A stretch of DNA of 64,000 nt from Lichenostomus cassidix (lineage: Eukaryota > Chordata > Aves > Passeriformes > Meliphagidae), in contig CM039194.1 of NCBI GenBank assembly GCA_008360975.2, forward strand, positions 11,704,426 through 11,768,425, in the 5' to 3' direction. Positions within the stretch are counted from its first letter, which is position 1. Each line of letters starts with the position of its first letter. This document shows positions 13,601 to 25,500 of the stretch, in pieces. A program made the position numbers and the translations under genes. The notes beneath the pieces are model-generated. The model saw only the letters and a list, made by a program, of their open reading frames with translations. It did no database searches and was not told the DNA's origin.

Positions 13601-16600
13601 GCAGCATTAGAATTATAACAGTGGGCAGAACACCTGTTTTTTACCGCTGAAGCTGCCCCACTATGAGTGCAGGGCAGCCAGGGTGAGGTGTCTCCTACGG
13701 CGTGCTGCAGGTATCTGCCTGTTCTGCTGCCTGAGCTCTGTGGGCATGAGTCAGCTCTGGTCCAGGAGCCATCTGGCTGTGCAGCGCCGTGCTGAGCTCA
13801 TCAGGCTGCTCCCGGGAAAGGTTTCTTCACTCAGGCAGAACATTCACAGCACCTTGGCAGTTCATCCGTGTGCTGCCAGGAGAGAGGTGGGAAAGTGGCC
13901 ATTCACATACCTCCAAGGAGCCTTGTCTGCATTTCTTCGTGCCCTCCCAGAAGGAGAACGAGCTGTAGAGCTGTAAACACTCACAGTGGGGTGACTCAGT
14001 ACTATGTTGGGAGAGAGTGCTGTGGTACTGTATCAGGACAGACAGCAGTTCTGAGCTCCTTATCCTGGCCAACTGCATTCATGAAATGGAGCCTATTTTA
14101 ACCACTCGCCAACTGCAGGCTAAGAAGCAGTGACCACAGCAGCTCACTGGCTTTGACCTTCCTGGAATGATGATCTCTGACTTCTATCCCTTGCAGGCAA
14201 TGTTGCCTTAGTAATTTGAGGTCACCCAGCTTTCTCTTGTCAACCAGTGCAACATCAAAGCAACACAGCTGATGCATGTGCTCAGGCACGGATCTTCTTT
14301 TATACTCTCACTCCAGAAGTGCTCTGGGAGTCCTCCTGAGTGCTGACCCTTTTGCTTTTCCTACATAACTTTTAGTACCTGAACACAGAGTCTGGCACAG
14401 CATTGGTGGGGGCTGGAGCTGGGCATGCTCTTCCCTAAGGTTCCTCAGCAGCTGGTTAGTTTCCTTTTGGAGGGAGGACATTTACAAAGCGGCATGTTAA
14501 GCCCTGTCCATCTTATATATACTGTGGCTCTGCCCTTACCTGGGGAAAGGTGAATTCTTGGGGCTCTCTTACAAGTAATTGCTGGGAGGTAGAAAACTGA
14601 TGAGAATGAGGCAAACTGTAACTTTAGAGTGTGGATTTTCCTGGCCTCCTGACCTGCTAACATACAAAGTTGCAGATAGCTTTGGTTTTGCTTAGACTTT
14701 ACCCCACTATCAAATGCAGGAATGGTTTTTACTGCACAGGGTTGTGGCCTGTGGTTAATGTAAAGGGAGAACTTGCCTGCAGGCGAGGGGCCTGCTCCCA
14801 CTGGCCTGTGTGAAACACGCTGTGCCTGCATCCACTGCTGCATCTCCTCTGTGATGGTGTGGGTTTGATGTTTAAGCCAAACACGGTGCTCTCAAACCTC
14901 AGCTATGACACAGACCAGCCACAGTCACGCTCTTCACCCAGTCTATCTCAGCCTCTCCAGTGAGAGCTGTGCTCTTGCACCCACACTTTGCAATTCCCCC
15001 GGAGCAAAGTACTCCTTCCCCTGACCTTGCTCTGTTACACGCCCAGCAGATCTGTGTGTCTGTATGTTTACTCGGATCAAGAGGGTTCTGGATCTCACTG
15101 CCCATGATGTTTTTCTACTGATGGACACATAGCTCAAAGCAACCATACTGCAAAGCAGGCAACCCCCAAAATGCTGTGACAATGACAGCAAGGCCTCTGC
15201 AGACTCAGCACATAAAATGGGTCACTAGCAGGGGCATTTCACTCACACAACTCCTGTGTGCCTGCCTTTCTTTTTCCTTGCCCTTCGAGTCATTTGCATG
15301 TCAACAAGTTAAACTAAGACAAGGGATAACAAAGTGACTGTGAGGAATGGTGAGGGGAAAGGAAAGTGTCCCACACTCCTGCTCTGGAGACTGCATACTC
15401 TCAGCTCCTGCCGGCTGGCTCCCCAAAGCTCTGATGCTGGTGCTGCTGCAGAAATAAAGGCCCATTGAGAAGTCTGCCTACAAATTAGCATTTGAATTCC
15501 CTTGTCGCCTGTTGTCGGATGGGCAGGAGATGGGTGCTAGTCTCGGTTGCTCAGCGCTGATACACAAAGGTGGCTTTAAAAGGTCCTTATTTTTCTGAGG
15601 GAAAGAAATACATTGCTCAGACTGTGGATACTTTGTGTTTTCCTTTTCCTTTTTTTTTCTTTTTTTACTTTCCTTCTCCCATTCTTGTCCGTTTCACCCC
15701 CTTTACTGGATCAGGCTGAGCCACAGATAGACCCGTCTGGGTATTGTTAGCCCTGTCTGACCTACTTCTCTCCCTCCCCTTGGCCCCGTGTTATGGATGC
15801 TGGTGCTATGGAAACCTGGTTGACATGCCAGTGCCACAAAGCCAGGGCCACCGGCTGCACCCTCGTTTCCCGGCCCCACGGGAGCTTCCCTCCCAAACAC
15901 ACCCCCAAAGAAAGTTAGCAGCCCTTCTTCCCGGGAAAATTCAAGGGAGTCCTCCATCCGTCCCACCAAGCCGTGCTTCGGATAGACGGGGGTGCTGTTC
16001 CGTGGGCTTGGGGGCACCGGTGCTGTTCTTCTGGCACGTGTCCCCATGCCAGGGCACAGTATTTCAGTGCTGGTGGCCACTTGCAAAGCTGCCGCTGCCC
16101 GCACCAGACCTGTCCGTGCCCGTATCCGGCACGAGCTAGCAAGTCACGGATAGGAAGGTGCACCTGGGTGCCCTTGAAGTTTTCAAGATGATAAGCCACG
16201 AACTTCTACACCGCGATCCAAAAGCCTTGCAGGAACCTGGCTGGGATCCTGGGAACGCGGCGATGAGAACACGGTCGTGCCGGCGGTGCCTGCGGCGGGT
16301 GGCAGCTGCACTGTCCGGGGACAGAGCTCTGCACTTCATCGTCACTCGCGTGGAACCCGCCCCGTCAGGGACAGAGCCTTGTTTACAAGCTCAGCCTCTG
16401 CACCTCTTGTGATAAAAATGTTCTCGCTGGTTCTGCGGGTTTCCTTTGCTCTCTGCTGGCCTCCCATCCGGCTGGCTGCTTATCCTGGGAGCCTGTGGCA
16501 ACTATCAGAGTGGATTTACTTCCAAATATCGCACGCCAAACCTTTTTTTTTTCCCCCGTTGCTGGCAATGAACTGACAGCCGTAAGGGGAGGAGGCAGGA

Positions 16601-16650
16601 AGGAGCTCTGAAATCAGCAGAGCGCTTTGCAGGAGCTCTTTGTGTCTGTC
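10621..16650. other. intergenic region, no gene seen
   Basis: Mostly non-coding DNA of ordinary composition. Open frames are short and lack splice context, domains or low-complexity signals of real exons. Poly-pyrimidine runs occur near 13220-13232 and 15640-15670. A transcript starting rightward from the 9.5-10.6 kb CpG island cannot be excluded. Confidence 0.5.
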
Positions 16651-16699
16651 GTGAGCGTCTCCAGGAGATTCCTGCGAGGCTCCAGAACTCCCATAACCC

Positions 16700-17110
16700 A
16701 GTAACCTTCATGCCAGAGCCTGGCCCAGCATGGATCAAACTTGCAGCAGTTTGTGCACGAGTGCCCGTGGCTGTGCCGGCTGCCGGGATAGCGCTGCCCG
16801 GGCACCTCTCGGGGAGCAGCCAGCCGTGCCAGGGCACAGGCGGCGGGCCCGGAGCCGCCGGTGGTCACTGCCCTCGGACACCCCCTGTCCTCAATGTCCC
16901 CTCTGTCCCCCCGGGCCCCTCCGCCCGCGCCCAGCCGCGGGGCACCAGCGCCCTCTCCCGACGCCGGGGGGAAGCGGCGGGGGCCGGAGTGGCACAGATC
17001 CCGGGGGAGCGGGGACAGAACTCTCGGGGGAATAGGGACGGGAGCGGGGGAATCCCGAAGGTAGCAGGGTGGTGGTGTGGGCCTGGCGGGGCAGCGGTGG
17101 GACTCTCACT
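16700..17110. other. orphan CpG island
   Basis: About 400 bp of CpG-rich DNA stand out from AT-richer flanks. No recognised gene starts here. G-rich runs such as CGGGGGAGCGGGG near 17000-17060 could form quadruplex structures. It may be a promoter or first exon of an unannotated transcript. Confidence 0.6.
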
Positions 17111-17158
17111 CTCAGCTCTGGACCAGAGCCCGCGGTAGCGCAGCAGTGCCGCTGGAGG

Positions 17159-17206
17159 TTCCCTAAACTGGGGCTTCCCTAAACTGGGACTTCCCTAAAC
17201 TGGGGC
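17159..17206. repeat. 16-bp tandem repeat, three copies
   Basis: The unit TTCCCTAAACTGGGGC is repeated three times in a row (17159-17174, 17175-17190, 17191-17206), with one substitution in the middle copy. Confidence 0.9.
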
Positions 17207-17654
17207 TCTCGGGGTGGCTTTCACACCCGCGGGACAGTGACTCGGCGTGGGTGGCATGTGCAGCCCCCCAGCACACTCTGTGCCAGCCCAGTGGCCCCTC
17301 AACACCTCTGCAGCAGGTGCAGGTAGGCAAACTGGGGCCATACAGCACCAGCACGGCGTTCTGGGCATCAGCATCATGGATTGGGTAAATCCCAAAATCA
17401 TCGACTCGTTGAACCATGTGGATGGGTGTAAAGTGGTTTTCTTTGAGTGATGAAGTAGCAGAGCAATGACAGTAGCCCTGGTGGAGGGGAACAGCTTCCC
17501 TTCTGTACAGGGCACCTGAAATGGTCCCTCTGACAGTGGTTTGAACGGCTGATGATGTGCCCATCAGATTTTCTGTGGCAGAACTGGTGATAACAGCCAC
17601 CAACGCCAGCACCTGACTGCACTGTACCAGGATTTTTAATGGTCTTCTGTGCAT
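17163..17654 (-). CDS. hypothetical ORF, 163 codons, signal-peptide-like N-terminus
   Basis: This uninterrupted minus-strand frame starts with MHRRPLKILVQCSQVLALVA. That is a basic stretch followed by a hydrophobic core, like a signal peptide. The next 90 codons read plausibly as protein, with little low complexity. The final part runs into the GC-rich zone and ends inside the 16-bp tandem repeat, so the natural end may be a splice site before that. I recognise no domain. The start context is weak. It could be a chance frame or an exon of a fast-evolving secreted protein. Confidence 0.25.
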   Translation of the reverse strand: MHRRPLKILVQCSQVLALVAVITSSATENLMGTSSAVQTTVRGTISGALYRREAVPLHQGYCHCSATSSLKENHFTPIHMVQRVDDFGIYPIHDADAQNAVLVLYGPSLPTCTCCRGVEGPLGWHRVCWGAAHATHAESLSRGCESHPESPSLGKSQFREAPV

Positions 17655-17699
17655 CCAAGGGGAGAAGCCAGCTACAATCTCACTGCTGAATCATTAATT

Positions 17700-19560
17700 T
17701 CCCTCCTCTGAGTCATCCTGCAGCCCTGTCACACACAGAGCGGACACAAGCAGGGCTGAGGTGGGCAGTGGCTCCAGGTTGATACAGCAGGTTTAGAAAA
17801 CTGGTTGCAGGATAAAAGACAGAGATTGTGTCTGCAGAACCAGTGAGCATGCACTTGGACTAACCCCAGAAAGTAGGGGTTTGATATGGAGTCAGGAACT
17901 GCACCAGCAGCTGGGGCTGGTCCTTCTGCATTAACTCTCTGGGAGGTGACTGCTTATACTGGTACAAAGGTGAGGACTGGGGATCAACTTCAGGAGATGG
18001 TAGAACCTCTTAATGCAAAGGCTAAGTGAAATCTTACTGGGGGCAGGTGGCATGCATGTTGCCCCCCAACCTTGCCAAGACACAGTCAGGATTAAATTAT
18101 GCTCAGACTTTTCTGAAATGTGTCACCAAAGATGCCAGGAGAAAATGTTGTTTATCTTGCTGCGACACCTGAGGATTCCTGTGAGGATGGGGCCTTACTG
18201 CACTGAAAACTTTGCAGAGACAAGTGTTGTCCAGTTATTTTTGTTTGGCTTTAAGCCTTCCCCTGCAGTGTTTGCCTGTTTCAATGCAGCAGCATGACTC
18301 CAAGGCAGGAGAGACTGAAAGGGAAATGGACTGGGGGCTTTGCTGGAGAAGCAAATTTAAAATCCATGGAAGGAAAAGAAACAATGCGAAAAATTAGTCA
18401 GTTCCTCCAAAAACACCCTGCCTTTTCTTTTTACAATCCAGATATGTCTAGTGCTGGGAAAAGGAGGGGAGAGCAGTGGGCTTTACAATGTGGTTGGACT
18501 GGCATCATGCTTATGCAGTGTTTTCCACTCTCTGTGTTTGGTGTGAATTCCCCCTGTGATGACACACAGAGCACTGCTGGCATTTCCTGAGCTGTGGCAC
18601 CAACATGAGGGCACCAGTGCCAAAAGCATCAGTGTTGTGAATATTTGACTCATGAAAATCCAGCCCTTCCTGACGCAGGTGGGACCTGAGCACTGGGCAA
18701 ACCACTTTTTGGTCCTGAGTGGCTCTGCACCCAATCCATGAGCTCATCTTCTCCAAAAGTCAGCTTCTCCCTCCTCAGAGCTCTCCTCCCATGTCACGTA
18801 GGGCTGCAGGCTGTGTTGGACTGCATGTCAGGGAAACAAAGGTAGCCACCTTGCACTCACTCACTCATGTTTCTGTTCTCTGCTAGCTGCAGAGTCACAA
18901 AAAGGCACCCAGGACAGCAAGTTCAGTGACTTTGTATTTGAGCCCATTGTCACTGGGCAGAGTTTGAAGTGGCACACGCAGCAGTGGTGATGATTTTGCT
19001 CAGTCTGATTTACAGCACTGACGGATAACCAGCATGAGGGCACTAATAGACTTTTGCACATGTTGGTGGCTGCTCCAGCTTATCTCTCACCTCTTTTGTT
19101 ATGTCTCAGCCCACATCTTGTTCCAAACACATGCCTTTCTTAGGTGTGGGCCTTGGAGAACTGGTATGAATCTGTGTTCAGTGCCTGGGCTGAAGGCAGA
19201 GCTGCTGGAGAATGGGGAACACATTCTCCTTCCATTCAGCAACTCACTGGGAAACTCAAAGTAAGAAGAATTTGCTTTTCTGTGTCCAGTCTTCCTAAAA
19301 CTCTCCTTGTTTAGGATTGTTTTTGTTTCCTCATCAGACACGATGGAGCTGCCAGATGTGGAGACCTTGGCACAAAGTGCCATGGCGGAAAAATATTTCC
19401 TGAAGAGCTCAGCAGTTCCTGCCAGTGCTGGACAGTGAGCAAGGACGTGTTAAAAGCTCAGGAAAGAGTAAATTTCTCACTGGGGGCTGTTGAGTTGTAG
19501 CCAGTCTGTTAAGACGGGCAGGAGGGAGCAGGACTTGAAGATGAGGACAGTGATAAAGGA
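17700..19560. other. intergenic region downstream of LTC4S
   Basis: No supported gene. No canonical minus-strand poly(A) signal is obvious shortly after the LTC4S stop codon, so the 3' end of LTC4S is not located. Confidence 0.5.
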
Positions 19561-19572
19561 CAGAGGAGTGGG

Positions 19573-22537
19573 TCATGCTGTGAGAAGCTGGAGCACATTC
19601 AGCCCCACGTAGTGAGAGAGGAGGAAATGCAAGATGCCCAGGGCTGACACTGCAATGAGAATCCAGAGAACTCCAGCGCTGAAATACATCGAGGCGAGCC
19701 TGGTGGGAGAGAGACAGCTGCTGACACCGAGCTTCCCACCTGGGCACAGCCCCTTCCTCCCCGCAGAAGTGGGGTGGAAAGGCAACCCCTGGCTGTCCCC
19801 TGTCCCCTGTGTGGGGTCCTATGCCCTGCCTCCACCTCGAGGGAGCAAACACACACACCCAAAAGGGCTTGGGGCAGCTCCAGCCTTGCCCAGTACTTAG
19901 GTTGCTGCCCCAGCCCTGTATCTATGTTCTCACATCACGCCTTGGAGACAAGGCGAGTCATGTAGGAACCATGAGGCACCCAAGAGTCCTGAGCATCCCC
20001 AAAGCACATTATATTCCCAAATACAACCCCCAGGGGGTTACCATGTACTCTCCTGAGTGCTGCTGTATGTGAGCGTGAGTGAGTGTCAGTGTGAGTGAGT
20101 GTGTGTGTGTGTGTGTAAGGGGGTGGGTGTGTGTGTGAGTGTGTGTGAGTGTGTGTGAGTGTGTAAGAGGTTGTTTACCTTTCTGAGGATGATGCCTTGT
20201 ATCCCATAAAGTAGCAATAGCGGGCACAGAGATAGAGCAGACCCAAGGCTGCAGCCAGACCTGTGTTTAAGAGAGATCACAGTCACAATCTCCAAAGGCT
20301 TTTCAGAGCTACTTGGAATCAAGATGGTAGTCCAAAATGAAGGAATAGGGACTCTGTGTCCTCTGGCTCTACTGTCCCATCAGAGACAGAATTACTGCCT
20401 AATTTATTGTTCAGAAGCTGAGCAGGACCTGAGGACAGAGGCAGCACTCAGGGGAACAGATCCAGTGACAAAACAGGTAATGGGATCTTCTCACCTTGAT
20501 GGAAGAAGAGTCCAGCCTGCCACAGGAGTGCCAGGAAGATGGGAAAATACTCAGAGGAATTCACCCTGGCAGGAAAGAGAAAGGTCATAAACTAGGGAAA
20601 GGAAGGAAGGTCTTCCTCTTTTGCTTCCCCTAGCAGTTTCCACACACTGGAGGCTTTTGCTTTTTAGAACTGATGTTGCCATGAAAAGCCTCCAGGCTTG
20701 CACTTTTCCACACAGTTCCCATCCCAACTTTATTCACAGAAATTAAACAGTGGAAGGCACTGGGTCTCCAGGGCATAAGAAATTAAGTAAAAAATTCCCA
20801 GGTCAGGCTGTGCACAGAAAGGCTCCATGAATCATTCCCAATGCCCCTTTCCCGTGTGCTGCAGCTCAAACCCTGCTGTCAATGCCCCAAAGCCCCAAGC
20901 TGTAGGGAAGGTCTGTCCCTCAAGCAGGTAAGGCCAGAGCAGCCTGGGCTTTGTGCAGGAGTTGGAGGGAGCACTTAACTGTTGGGATTGTTTGTATGTG
21001 TCCTCCCAAAGGCACAGAAGTACCAAAAGATGCTGGATGAAGCTGAGTCTAGGCTGGGGAGGGAGCAAAGAAGGGGATGACAGGTGATCCTGCTCCAACT
21101 GCTCAGTTGCTTTCTTTCCAGCTGTTAGCTACAACAAAAGTGGAAGCTCCTCCTCCCCACTGCAGCCCTAGCACAGAAGTCACAGCAGAAATGCTGAATT
21201 CTCCTCGTCTCAGCTCCAGCTCAGATCTCTCTGGGAGCAAGTCCTTCTCTGTGAGTGAGATTCAGTGCAGGGCTGAAGCTGCCTGAGGTTCGGACACCAC
21301 TTGGAAAAAAACAGCCTAAGTCTCAGGAACCAAGAGCTATGTCTTTAGCAGCCCTTCACTGTACAGCTGAGATTCCTGTGTGATTTCTATCAGCAATGGC
21401 CAGTTTATGACTCAAGAGCCAACCCAATCCTGATGTTGACTCTTCAACCCATTAATTAACCTCGAGGGAGGTAATTTCTTAATTACAGTCCCAGGAAAAG
21501 AATAGCAAAGCAGGGGAAAGGTTACACAAAATCTGACAAACATCAGGTAAGAGAAGTTTCTTACTGTGCTCGAAAGATCCTTTCAAATTCAGGAGGGCCT
21601 GAGATCTTTGGAGGTGAAATGCCAAACAACCTCCTAGCATAGATCACCTGGAGGAAGAAGTAGGCTGCCGCAAAAGAGAGAAAAGTAGCAGTGGTCAGTC
21701 CTGTGGCTGGGCACACTGGGGTCAGGAGCTGGCCAGAGGCTGGGGAAAAAGATCTGCAGTCTCCTCCTAACCCACACCCCCACATAGCAGAAAAAGTTAG
21801 AGTAAAATCCCAGGTACCTTTTAGATAAGGAAAAGGAATGACCCAGAGCTATACTGAAGCAAGGAGTGTGCAGTCACTGTACCACCAGTGTTATCTGCTT
21901 TCTTGCATAATCAGCAGATTGTAATTCCCCCAGTAACTGCTACACAATTCAGATGCACTTTGTTACTGACAATTTTAAGGTTTTTTCAATCCTTTAATTT
22001 TTTTCCCCTTCTAAATTCTGATATCTGTGTCAGGATGGAACTGGTGTCACATCTAAGCCACCCAGACACTGAATTAAATTGTCGTGCAATGTGGACCCAT
22101 GGCTGGGAGATGTTCTGTGTGACCCACCACAGCCCATCCTTCCACCTTTCACACCACAAAGCTCTTTGTATGCTGACATCTATATGCACTTCAGGAACTG
22201 CTATAAACCCCAAGAAGGAAATTCTGTACATTTGTAGAAGGAAAGATCTACCAAAAATTTCAGAATGGAGAGGGTAGGTCAGCTCAGAGAAAGGGCTTCC
22301 CATGCATTCATTTGGTTGAATGCTTTCCAGAACCCAGACAAGATATCAGTTTACTGTCTGAAAAGCAGTGAAGTGCCAGTGCAACAGGAGACATTAAATA
22401 TGAAACCAAAAGAAAATCAGTGGAGTTACAGCAGATCAATCCGGCAAGTATTTGAGCACATGCAACCAATGGCCCCTACCTTGCTCCAGGACTCCCAGGA
22501 CTGTCACAGCAGCCAGCCAATGAATCTGATCCAACAT
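19573..22537 (-). CDS. LTC4S: leukotriene C4 synthase, complete
   Basis: This membrane enzyme of the MAPEG family conjugates leukotriene A4 with glutathione at the nuclear envelope and ER. Coding exons on the minus strand are 22537-22480, 21664-21565, 20565-20495, 20260-20179 and 19699-19573. Their lengths are 58, 100, 71, 82 and 127 nt, giving 145 residues (150 in human). Exons 1-4 appear to have the same lengths as in human. It begins [20 protein letters not shown]. The motif [20 protein letters not shown] holds the glutathione-contacting Arg, Asn, Glu and Tyr. The catalytic Arg equivalent to human Arg104 is kept (SSERLASMY), as is the Arg-Arg of IYARR. Human Arg92 is Cys here (ARYCYF). Four hydrophobic segments are visible. 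Residue choice around IYARR and the C-terminus favours LTC4S over MGST2. Confidence 0.93.
20070..20166. repeat. GT/GAGT microsatellite in LTC4S intron 4
   Basis: Imperfect (GT)n with GAGT interruptions on the plus strand, hence a CA repeat in the LTC4S transcript. It begins about 13 nt inside the intron, right after the donor at 20179. Confidence 0.9.
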
Positions 22538-22539
22538 AC

Positions 22540-25500
22540 TGACTTTTCCAGACCCTAGAAAAATCTTATTTCTTGATCAGAAGTTCTTCTGGCCAGGTTC
22601 AGTCCTTGCTGATGTGGCAATTGGCGATGGTAGCTAGCAGCCTAGGTTTGTTCTAGTTGAACAAACAAAGCAAAGACTTAGTCTGTGGTACTGACACCCA
22701 GGAGGAGCCTGGCTTGCCCGTTATCATATGCGCTGTGGAAATGGAAATCAGTGGAGACAGGTTTAATGGAGTATTTCCGTTCCCGCCCTCCTTTTTCCAG
22801 GACCAGAGCTATGAGGAAGTGGAAAAGCCAATAGAGAGACAAATGGAGAGATAAGGGAACTGGGAGCTGAATGGATGGACAAATCTCAATAGCCCACTAA
22901 TCCACTCCCCCCAGGGCGTCTGCTTTAGGCCAAGGCATGTCCCTCTTGCTAACGCTGCAGAAGAAACCAAAGATGTGCTTGGGCTGTCCTGTCCCACCAG
23001 AGCACAGGCAGCATTCCCAGGTACACATCCCTGTGTACATAATCCTACACAGATTCTGGACAGCATGCGTTGGGTATGGAGAATGGCTTATTCGAGAACT
23101 GACACAGCCTCGAATAAAGCCCCCACGTGAAAAACTGCCTGAGAGGGTAAGACAGAGTGTGGTGAAGTATAAAAGGACTCTAGATCTGTCCTGCACAGTG
23201 GTATTTTATCTGGGGATGGATCCTGCAGAATGACTGTCAGACCCCAAAGAGGTTTCAGAGACAGCCCTCATCCCAGAAAGGCTGGGAGATGTGTATTTAA
23301 GGCTTCTGATCAATCCTCAGCCCAAGGAATTCTCACCACAAACAGCTGAGGGAATTCCTTGTGGGGAAAAACCTGCAGAATTCATCAGGACATAGCCAAA
23401 AGAAAATTACATTTTCATGTGTCAGGAGAGACCCATTTATCTAGTTTCCATCTAACAGCACAAAGCTGGCACAGACAAAAGCTGCTGGGACCACCAGCTT
23501 TATTTCCTTCCTCCCTCTTCATTCAAAGAATTCTCCCATCAGACCAGGGAAAAAAGAAAGCAGGTTAAGACAAAGTAATCGATCGTTGAACACCCCTTTA
23601 TAGAAAGTTGAATTAAAGTGGTTTACAGAAATTACATTGCATGCCTGATGTCTTTGATAGGCTTTCTAAGAAGCAATAAGCTGGTTCTGGTTTTCTGCCT
23701 CTCTATAAGGTATAAAGGCACCCAAAATGGCTGTAACAATGTCCCAGGTTAGTACTTTTCCAAATATCAAATACACACTCCATTGTTTTTCAAACACCAG
23801 CTCTAAGAAATTGAACCCTTTCCATTGCAGTGACTGTTTAGAAATATGAGGAACACTGTGTTTTGTTTTCTTCTATTTAGTTGTCAAAGCAATTAAGAAC
23901 TCCCCCGTGTCAACTCAAGAAGGGCAGAGGTCTTGCAGTGCTTAATGATGTTTGATTTCCCTCTGCTCCTGTCTGATAACAGCCTGCTTGTGAAAGAAAA
24001 TAAAGAAAACAACTGAGCAGAAAAGATTTGAGCTTAACACCTCCATCAGATGACAGTGCACTGTAAGCTGCATCAACAGTGTCAAATGTGTGTAATGGAA
24101 TCTGGGCCTGGAGGAGCTGCACAGGCTGCCACAGAGTGCTCCTGCTCTCCAAATCATCATTAGACACAAAACACTTCTAGTGTCATCATCGAGCATGGTC
24201 TAAATATAATGAAGGCCAATAGAAATATGAATGAATAAACAAGCACAGATGTCTCCCCCCTTCCTCCCCCCTCCTCCCCCCTCCTCCTCCCTCCTCCAGA
24301 AGCATAATTTTTCAAGCTGTTTTTAAACTCCTGAAGGACACAATGTTTTTCTTGTCACTGTTTCTCACCATCAGAACTCACTTTATTTTCCATTCTCCCT
24401 CAGTGCTTACAAGGCACAGGCACATGTGCTTCCCTGACAGCACCAAGTGCCCCTGGATGACAGTCACCTCTGGGCAGCCTCTGCACCCATGGACCACAGC
24501 GTATTGCAAAACCTCACCCTCCGAGGCTGACACAGACAAGTTCCCTTCTAGGCAAAGACAAGTCCTGCAGTGCCAGGTGCACCTCAAGGTGGATTTGCTG
24601 AGCAGGAGCCACTGAAATGCTGTATTCCTCTCCTACACCTCAGCTCTGCACTCCAGGTTATGCCATGTGAACGTGGCCCCGCATCAACGAACATGGACCA
24701 AAGTCCTCCAATGTCCCACTGAGTCATCACTGGAGGCATTTCTCTGTGCCCATGGTTGCTTCTGCCACCTCTTCCTGCAGTCAATAACCCTTTCTGCCTC
24801 CTAATTTTCACTCTGAGCTGGACTGTGACACCAATAGGGATTGAAAATAACCTTGGGAAGAAAAATGATCAACAAAACGCCTTGGACAAATTTTAAGCAT
24901 ACCTAGAGTTTACAGCACCTATTGCTTGTGTGGAGCAGCAGGGCAAGGAGAAGCCAGCAGTGCTGAGTCCAGCACTGTTACATTCATTTACAGTTACATT
25001 CATTTGGTTACATAGTGTAACATCCCCTGGAAATGTATTTCAGGAGCATACAACAGCTCAAGAGCTTTCTGTCAGTGGAAGGGAGACCATTTTGCAGATG
25101 AGCAACTCACCCTTCAGCTGTGAAGCATGGAGGCACCTCGTTCTTCCAATCCTATTGCACAAATATGGAAGTATTTTCTAATGTAGGTTGTACTTGTGCT
25201 TCCTTTCCCTCCGAATCCTTTTGCAGCCACTATGTACATCCAACCCCGTGACTGTGGAACTGTTCGTGAGAACAGTTACTGTCTTTGTCACAACAACACA
25301 GAAAAAAAGAAGAGGGGAGGGTTCATTCAAAAGAATTTTTTCTCACAGAGAAGAAAGAATTTTTATAGTTCCAGGGAAAGAAAGAAAGAGAGCTCATCTC
25401 CAAGGAACTCAGTCTGTTCAAGTACAGCTCCTCAGGGTGGGGTGGTGGGGTTGGCAATGCGCCCTCCTGACGTCCCATTCCCTTGGAGGTTTCTCTTAAT

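Noticed and set aside
14445..14843. Minus-strand 132-codon ORF
   Set aside because: No leader, domain or exon borders; it is in ordinary intergenic DNA.
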